Part shown: positions 6,279 to 9,696 of the stretch, one piece after another
Position numbering within the stretch: position 1 is the first letter of the stretch
Layout of the letters: each line of letters begins with the position of its first letter
Assembly (NCBI GenBank): GCA_017629325.1
Contig: JAGBXL010000043.1
Location: forward strand, 1-9,696
DNA from: Clostridia bacterium
Lineage (GTDB): Bacteria > Bacillota > Clostridia > UMGS1810
Direction: 5' to 3'
DNA length: 9,696 nt
Notes under the pieces: model-generated
The model's input: the letters and a program-made list of their open reading frames with translations, nothing else
Database searches by the model: none
Told to the model about the DNA's origin: nothing
Position numbers and translations under genes: made by a program

Positions 6279-8022
6279 ATACATCCTCCACAACATTACC
6301 CTTGGCATCTATATAGAAGCATTTAACACCGTATTTTTTGCCTATGTCGGTATAGTAATAATCAAAGGCTGTCTGGGTGTAGCCGCTTTCGTTTGTTGCT
6401 GTTACTTTTAAGAAATACTGTCCTCTTGGGAGCATATTTATTTCGGCAACGGGAAGGGTTACATCTTCACTACTAAATATAACATTATTAAAGTTTACAT
6501 CTTTTGCAAGCTTCATATCGTAGGTGATTTTTTCGGAATTAAAATCGAAAGAGCTTTCAGATGATAAGATAAGCTTATTCCCCTTTTTTTGAGGCAAATC
6601 TATAAAGAAAGGCATGGATTTTTTGAGTGATTCTTTATAGAGATAATAGTTTGTGTCTATTTCTGCCGACAAGCTTTTAACGACTGTATCGTATTGCGAG
6701 GGAGTGAGAGAAGTGTGGAGTATGTCGGGATAGCTATATACATAAGGCTTTACAATAGAAGAATATCTTTTCGAGATAGCATCTATTTTATCTTTGGTAA
6801 GATAATTTTTCCTAAGGTCGTTTATGGCTTTTTCTAACGCTTTTTGGTATTTTTCGCTTTTTAATGCCCTTTGGTAAAGCACATTTCCCCAGTAGTTGCT
6901 GACACCTGTTTCCCACTCACCGTAGGACACTCTGCCCTTAAGAGCATATTCTGTTTTATTTAAACAGCCGTCGTTATCCCACGATATAAAATACCATTTA
7001 TCAAGATTTAAGGGACTATATATATACACATTTCGGTTTTGTGTGTCGGCATTGCCTGTTAAAATATGAAATGCCATCCAATAGCTTAAGTTTTCAATAT
7101 CGAAGTGTTTATCTAAAATATCTTCAATAGGCTTTGAAAAGTCATTAACATCTTCAAGCATTTTTATAAGCTTTTTATGGTCGTCATTTCCCTTTGTTTC
7201 TATGAGTTCCTCAAATGCAGCTTCGTTGAAATCAGGTTCATCTTTTAATTTTATGATATCTTCATAGCGGTAAAACTCAAATTCATTTATTTTGTAAAGA
7301 TGTGAATTTGCATCAAGACCATGAGCCTTTAGTGTTTTTTTATTAAGCTGCTCAACATAGGTATAAAGACCATAGTCTGTGAATTTATTGTTTCCGCCTT
7401 TGGTGGTGTCTTTAACATAAAGGTGAACAAATTTTGTTCGAAGTCCCATCATTTGTTCAACACCTGCTATAAGGTCATAAGCCAATTTATTTCTAAATCT
7501 CAACCCTTCGTTTACATGCTTATTAAGAGGAATGGTTGAATTGCTCATCCAGGTGCCTTTGTTATCTTTAAGGCTTATTTTATAGTTTTTAATTGGTTGT
7601 CTGCTGGAGCTCTGACCTCGTATTTGAATTGTGCAGTTTGGCGATACCTGATTATAGCCGACATTTCCGGGAAGCGGGCCTGATTCATCGCCTATTTGCA
7701 GAAGTCCTTCAACTTTGTATCTATCTACACCCATACTATCATAGTCATAAACAGAATAAGTGTTTATCTCACTCCAAGTGTGGTTAGTTCCTTCGCCTTC
7801 GTTACCTGTTGAAACAGTTAAATACATTGTAACAACATCTTCGGGATTATATGCTGTATATAAATCTTTTTTATCGCGAAGCTTATATTTTTCATTGTAA
7901 TTAGTGTCGGGTTTATATGTGTTTTCCATGTTTTCTTCTTTTACATTCTGTTTACTGCTGCAGGCAGAAAAAAGAATAGAAACAGCGGTTAGAAAACAAA
8001 TTATTTTTATTAATTTTTTCAT
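6268..8022 (-). CDS. CotH-family kinase-like lipoprotein with C-terminal beta-rich domain
   Basis: This 584-residue protein begins with a lipoprotein signal peptide: MKKLIK, a hydrophobic core and LFSAC, with the acylated Cys at 21. It is therefore expected on the outer face of the cytoplasmic membrane. CotH-type motifs follow in order: RGQSSSRQPIKNYKISL (135-151), FRNKLAYDLI (176-185), a TYVEQLNKKTLK segment (221-232), GNADTQNRNVYIY (323-335) and FISWDNDGC (345-353). The last holds the acidic residues expected at the metal/phosphate site. CotH proteins are atypical protein kinases, best known for phosphorylating spore coat proteins, but secreted and lipoprotein members outside sporulation are common. 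Residues about 470-562 look like a fibronectin III or Ig-like beta domain (SFDFNSEKITYDMKLAKDVNF, then LPRGQYFLKVTATNESG). The ATG overlaps the pelG stop (ATGA), with GGAGG at 8033-8037. The substrate is unknown. The genetic context argues for an envelope or exopolysaccharide role rather than a spore coat role. Confidence 0.88.
   Translation of the reverse strand: MKKLIKIICFLTAVSILFSACSSKQNVKEENMENTYKPDTNYNEKYKLRDKKDLYTAYNPEDVVTMYLTVSTGNEGEGTNHTWSEINTYSVYDYDSMGVDRYKVEGLLQIGDESGPLPGNVGYNQVSPNCTIQIRGQSSSRQPIKNYKISLKDNKGTWMSNSTIPLNKHVNEGLRFRNKLAYDLIAGVEQMMGLRTKFVHLYVKDTTKGGNNKFTDYGLYTYVEQLNKKTLKAHGLDANSHLYKINEFEFYRYEDIIKLKDEPDFNEAAFEELIETKGNDDHKKLIKMLEDVNDFSKPIEDILDKHFDIENLSYWMAFHILTGNADTQNRNVYIYSPLNLDKWYFISWDNDGCLNKTEYALKGRVSYGEWETGVSNYWGNVLYQRALKSEKYQKALEKAINDLRKNYLTKDKIDAISKRYSSIVKPYVYSYPDILHTSLTPSQYDTVVKSLSAEIDTNYYLYKESLKKSMPFFIDLPQKKGNKLILSSESSFDFNSEKITYDMKLAKDVNFNNVIFSSEDVTLPVAEINMLPRGQYFLKVTATNESGYTQTAFDYYYTDIGKKYGVKCFYIDAKGNVVEDVYED
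6285..6289 (-). promoter_or_regulatory. Ribosome binding site GGAGG that fixes the start of the VTC gene
   Basis: The minus strand reads GTGGAGGATGTATATGAAGA. GGAGG lies 6 bases before the ATG at 6278-6276 and overlaps the end of the cotH-like gene. The ATG at 6284 directly abuts this site, and the one at 6308 has no such site at a proper distance. The 6278 start is therefore preferred over the longer open frame. Confidence 0.8.
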
Positions 8023-9479
8023 TTTGTGTGCACCTCCAATTTATCTTCAAGAAAAACTCTCATTTTCCTGAAAACGCCGCTTTTATCTTCGCTCACAAGA
8101 GGCTGAACTGCGAGTATGTAGTATGGAAGCCTCTTGGTAAAATAGTCGAGCCTTAGTATGCCTGCAGTTAAAAATGCCATGGAGGAAAGAAGAAATCCAA
8201 AGCCATAGTAAACCTGCGGAAACAAAAGAGATATAAGCGAAAACACTATTGAAGCCGAAGCAAATATGCCCGATGCAAAAAATGCACCTTCATAATCTGT
8301 GAAATACAAAAGAATGAGCATTGTCATATTTCCAACAGCATAGAGCCCATAGCCAACACACAGAGTTCGAAAATATCCTCTCATCATTTCATTGAAACCA
8401 AGGGGAAGAACATCTAAAAGATATCCGCCTGCTGCTATAAAAAGTGCTGTGCACAGTAGCTGCTTTATGGCAGTATAGAGCATTTCGGTTTTTAAGGTAT
8501 CGAGCATTTCTTTTTCTGCCTGAAGGATATCTTTTATTGTACCCTTATCATTATACAGACTATAATGGTTTTTGTATTTTCCATAAAAATTCACTTCAAC
8601 CGACACAACAAAGTTTACTGTTGTGATAAGTGTTGTCATAAACGCTAAAAGTGCCGGAACATCATGCTGAGGTGCTCCATAGAAAAGGCCGTGAACCTTT
8701 ACTCCAACTCTACTAAACCACATTATTACAAGGTGTGAAAACATACCCAAATTTACAAAAAAACCTGAAAGTGCAAGATACAGGTATTCATCTGTCCAAT
8801 CAAGAAAAACAAAAGCTCCTACATCTGACTTGGGAAAATATTTATATAAAAGCACCAGGTTCCATATAACCATAACACCATAGCCTACTGTTACCGACAA
8901 AAGAAGCATTTCTATTACATGTGATTTAAATATAAGGATTAAGATAAAGCCCAGTATAAATATTACAAGTATTGAAACCAGATATGAAAGAAATATGCCC
9001 TTATAATCTTTTATGGCCGTAAGATAACTCATGGCATTCCACACAATTATCATTTCATTGAAAAAAATAAACATAAGTACACAGCAAAGAAGATTTGCAC
9101 CTGAAAAAATAAGGAACAAAAGCCACAGTGCACTGCCTATTGTCATTATGATTGTGCTGCTTCCCCAGAAAGACGGAAGAACAGCACTCTTTTTCTCTTC
9201 ATAGAGCATATCGGCAGTGAATCTGGTTATAATCATTGAGAAAAAGGAAGTTGCCATAATGGAGGCAAGAAGTGTATAGCTTATCATACATATTAAAAGC
9301 TCTCTTCTTAAAGTATCAACTCCTGCATATTTACACAGAAACATTATTCCAAGAAGAAGAATAACACCAAGAAGCATAGGGCCTGAACAGATAACTGTTG
9401 CATAGCCATAAGCTTTTGCGGAATTTAATATTCCCTTTTTATTAAAAAGCTTTTTTAGTTCAAAGCCTATACCTGCCAA
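8019..9479 (-). CDS. pelG: PelG-like exopolysaccharide membrane protein
   Basis: This is a 486-residue polytopic membrane protein. It starts with MAGIGFELKKLF, the highly conserved opening of PelG, followed by AYGYATVICSGPMLLG (residues 23-38). Hydrophobic segments are visible near 27-49, 61-84, 107-126, 129-147, 163-185, 189-212, 232-254, 276-294, 340-356, 370-393, 398-420 and 424-442, about 12 helices. This agrees with the MOP/MATE-like flippase topology proposed for PelG. The motif YGAPQHDVPALLAF (267-280) and the segment VEVNFYGKYKNHY (294-306) also fit the family. PelG forms the inner-membrane part of the Pel export machinery and probably guides the growing polymer across the membrane as PelF makes it. 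The start is TTG. The gene overlaps pelF by 13 bases and ends in an ATGA overlap with the cotH-like gene, so all three are likely translated together. Confidence 0.93.
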   Translation of the reverse strand: MAGIGFELKKLFNKKGILNSAKAYGYATVICSGPMLLGVILLLGIMFLCKYAGVDTLRRELLICMISYTLLASIMATSFFSMIITRFTADMLYEEKKSAVLPSFWGSSTIIMTIGSALWLLFLIFSGANLLCCVLMFIFFNEMIIVWNAMSYLTAIKDYKGIFLSYLVSILVIFILGFILILIFKSHVIEMLLLSVTVGYGVMVIWNLVLLYKYFPKSDVGAFVFLDWTDEYLYLALSGFFVNLGMFSHLVIMWFSRVGVKVHGLFYGAPQHDVPALLAFMTTLITTVNFVVSVEVNFYGKYKNHYSLYNDKGTIKDILQAEKEMLDTLKTEMLYTAIKQLLCTALFIAAGGYLLDVLPLGFNEMMRGYFRTLCVGYGLYAVGNMTMLILLYFTDYEGAFFASGIFASASIVFSLISLLFPQVYYGFGFLLSSMAFLTAGILRLDYFTKRLPYYILAVQPLVSEDKSGVFRKMRVFLEDKLEVHTK

Positions 9480-9696
9480 AGCTGCTCTACCTCCTTATAA
9501 AGATTTTTATATTTATTAAGCATTATGCTGTATCTGTAATACTCATGGGCTCTTTTCTTTGCTATTTCGCCCATTTTAAGCCTTAGTTCTCTTGATTCAC
9601 ACATAACTTCCATTCTGTCGGCAAGTTTTTCCCTTTGCATTGGCGGTACACAGTAGCCAGCTATGCCAAAATCATCGCCTGGAGCACCTTCTAAAA
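9467..9696 (-). CDS. pelF: PelF-like glycosyltransferase, C-terminal 75 codons (partial)
   Basis: This is the end of a gene that enters from beyond the right edge; its start is not in the window. The visible 75 residues begin LEGAPGDDFGIAGYCVPP and end in a charged helix closing with VEQLWQV and a TAG stop. The Gly-rich 'GIAGYCVPP' stretch followed by a helix rich in Glu, Arg and Lys matches the C-terminal end of GT4-type (GT-B fold) glycosyltransferases, where the loop lies near the nucleotide-sugar site. The PelF assignment rests mainly on the next gene being a clear PelG. PelF is the cytosolic UDP-sugar-using polymerase of the Pel exopolysaccharide and is roughly 500 residues in known members, so most of this protein is missing. 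The stop codon lies inside pelG, giving a 13-base overlap. It could also be a generic GT4 enzyme. Confidence 0.8.
   Translation of the reverse strand, partial: LEGAPGDDFGIAGYCVPPMQREKLADRMEVMCESRELRLKMGEIAKKRAHEYYRYSIMLNKYKNLYKEVEQLWQV
9490..9495 (-). promoter_or_regulatory. Ribosome binding site AGGAGG that fixes the TTG start of pelG
   Basis: The minus strand reads AAGGAGGTAGAGCAGCTTTGGCA here. AGGAGG sits 10 bases before the TTG at 9479-9477, and no ATG or GTG is equally well placed. This supports TTG as the real start, which gives the MAGIGFEL N-terminus typical of PelG. The site lies within the pelF coding sequence, as expected for translational coupling. Confidence 0.85.

Noticed and set aside
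6279..6308. Longer VTC start at 6308, adding 10 residues (MPRVMLWRMY)
   Set aside because: There is no well-placed ribosome binding site for it, whereas GGAGG sits 6 bases before the ATG at 6278. The extra residues also lie wholly inside the cotH-like gene.

Overview
The window is a compact, AT-rich, single-strand block. All eight recognisable genes lie on the minus strand, with strong AGGAGG-type ribosome binding sites, two TTG starts and gaps from 13-base overlaps up to 87 bases. This style, the lipoprotein signal and the protein families point to a low-GC Gram-positive bacterium of the Clostridia type, possibly a gut or anaerobic-digester commensal. Taxonomy below class level cannot be read from the sequence. 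No tRNA, rRNA, CRISPR array, insertion sequence or transposase is visible, and no stretch over 300 bases lacks a gene.

In transcription order (right to left), the right-hand block (9696 to 4871) looks like the downstream part of a Pel-type exopolysaccharide cluster. It holds the last 75 codons of a PelF-like glycosyltransferase (9467-9696), a PelG-like multispanning membrane protein (8019-9479), a CotH-family kinase-like lipoprotein with a C-terminal beta-rich domain (6268-8022), a VTC-domain polyphosphate-polymerase-like protein (5556-6278) and a DUF4956 membrane protein (4871-5542). The first four overlap by 13, 4 and 11 bases, and the fifth follows after 13 bases, so they are almost certainly co-transcribed and translationally coupled. 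The working idea is a membrane-associated polymer machine: PelF polymerises, PelG supports export, and CotH, VTC and DUF4956 form a phosphate-related module of unknown purpose.

The left-hand block starts 32 bases further on with two ABC exporter half-transporters (3123-4838 and 1231-3123; the genes share one base). Their motifs are complementary: the first has a degenerate Walker B and H-loop, and the second a degenerate signature motif. That is the mark of a heterodimer with one active and one degenerate ATP site. After 87 bases comes a cytoplasmic GH88 unsaturated glucuronyl hydrolase (22-1143). Whether the transporter and hydrolase serve the polysaccharide system or are only neighbours cannot be decided from this window.

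The most interesting feature is the tightly coupled PelF-PelG-CotH-VTC-DUF4956 set. It places a putative extracytoplasmic kinase and a polyphosphate polymerase inside an exopolysaccharide operon.
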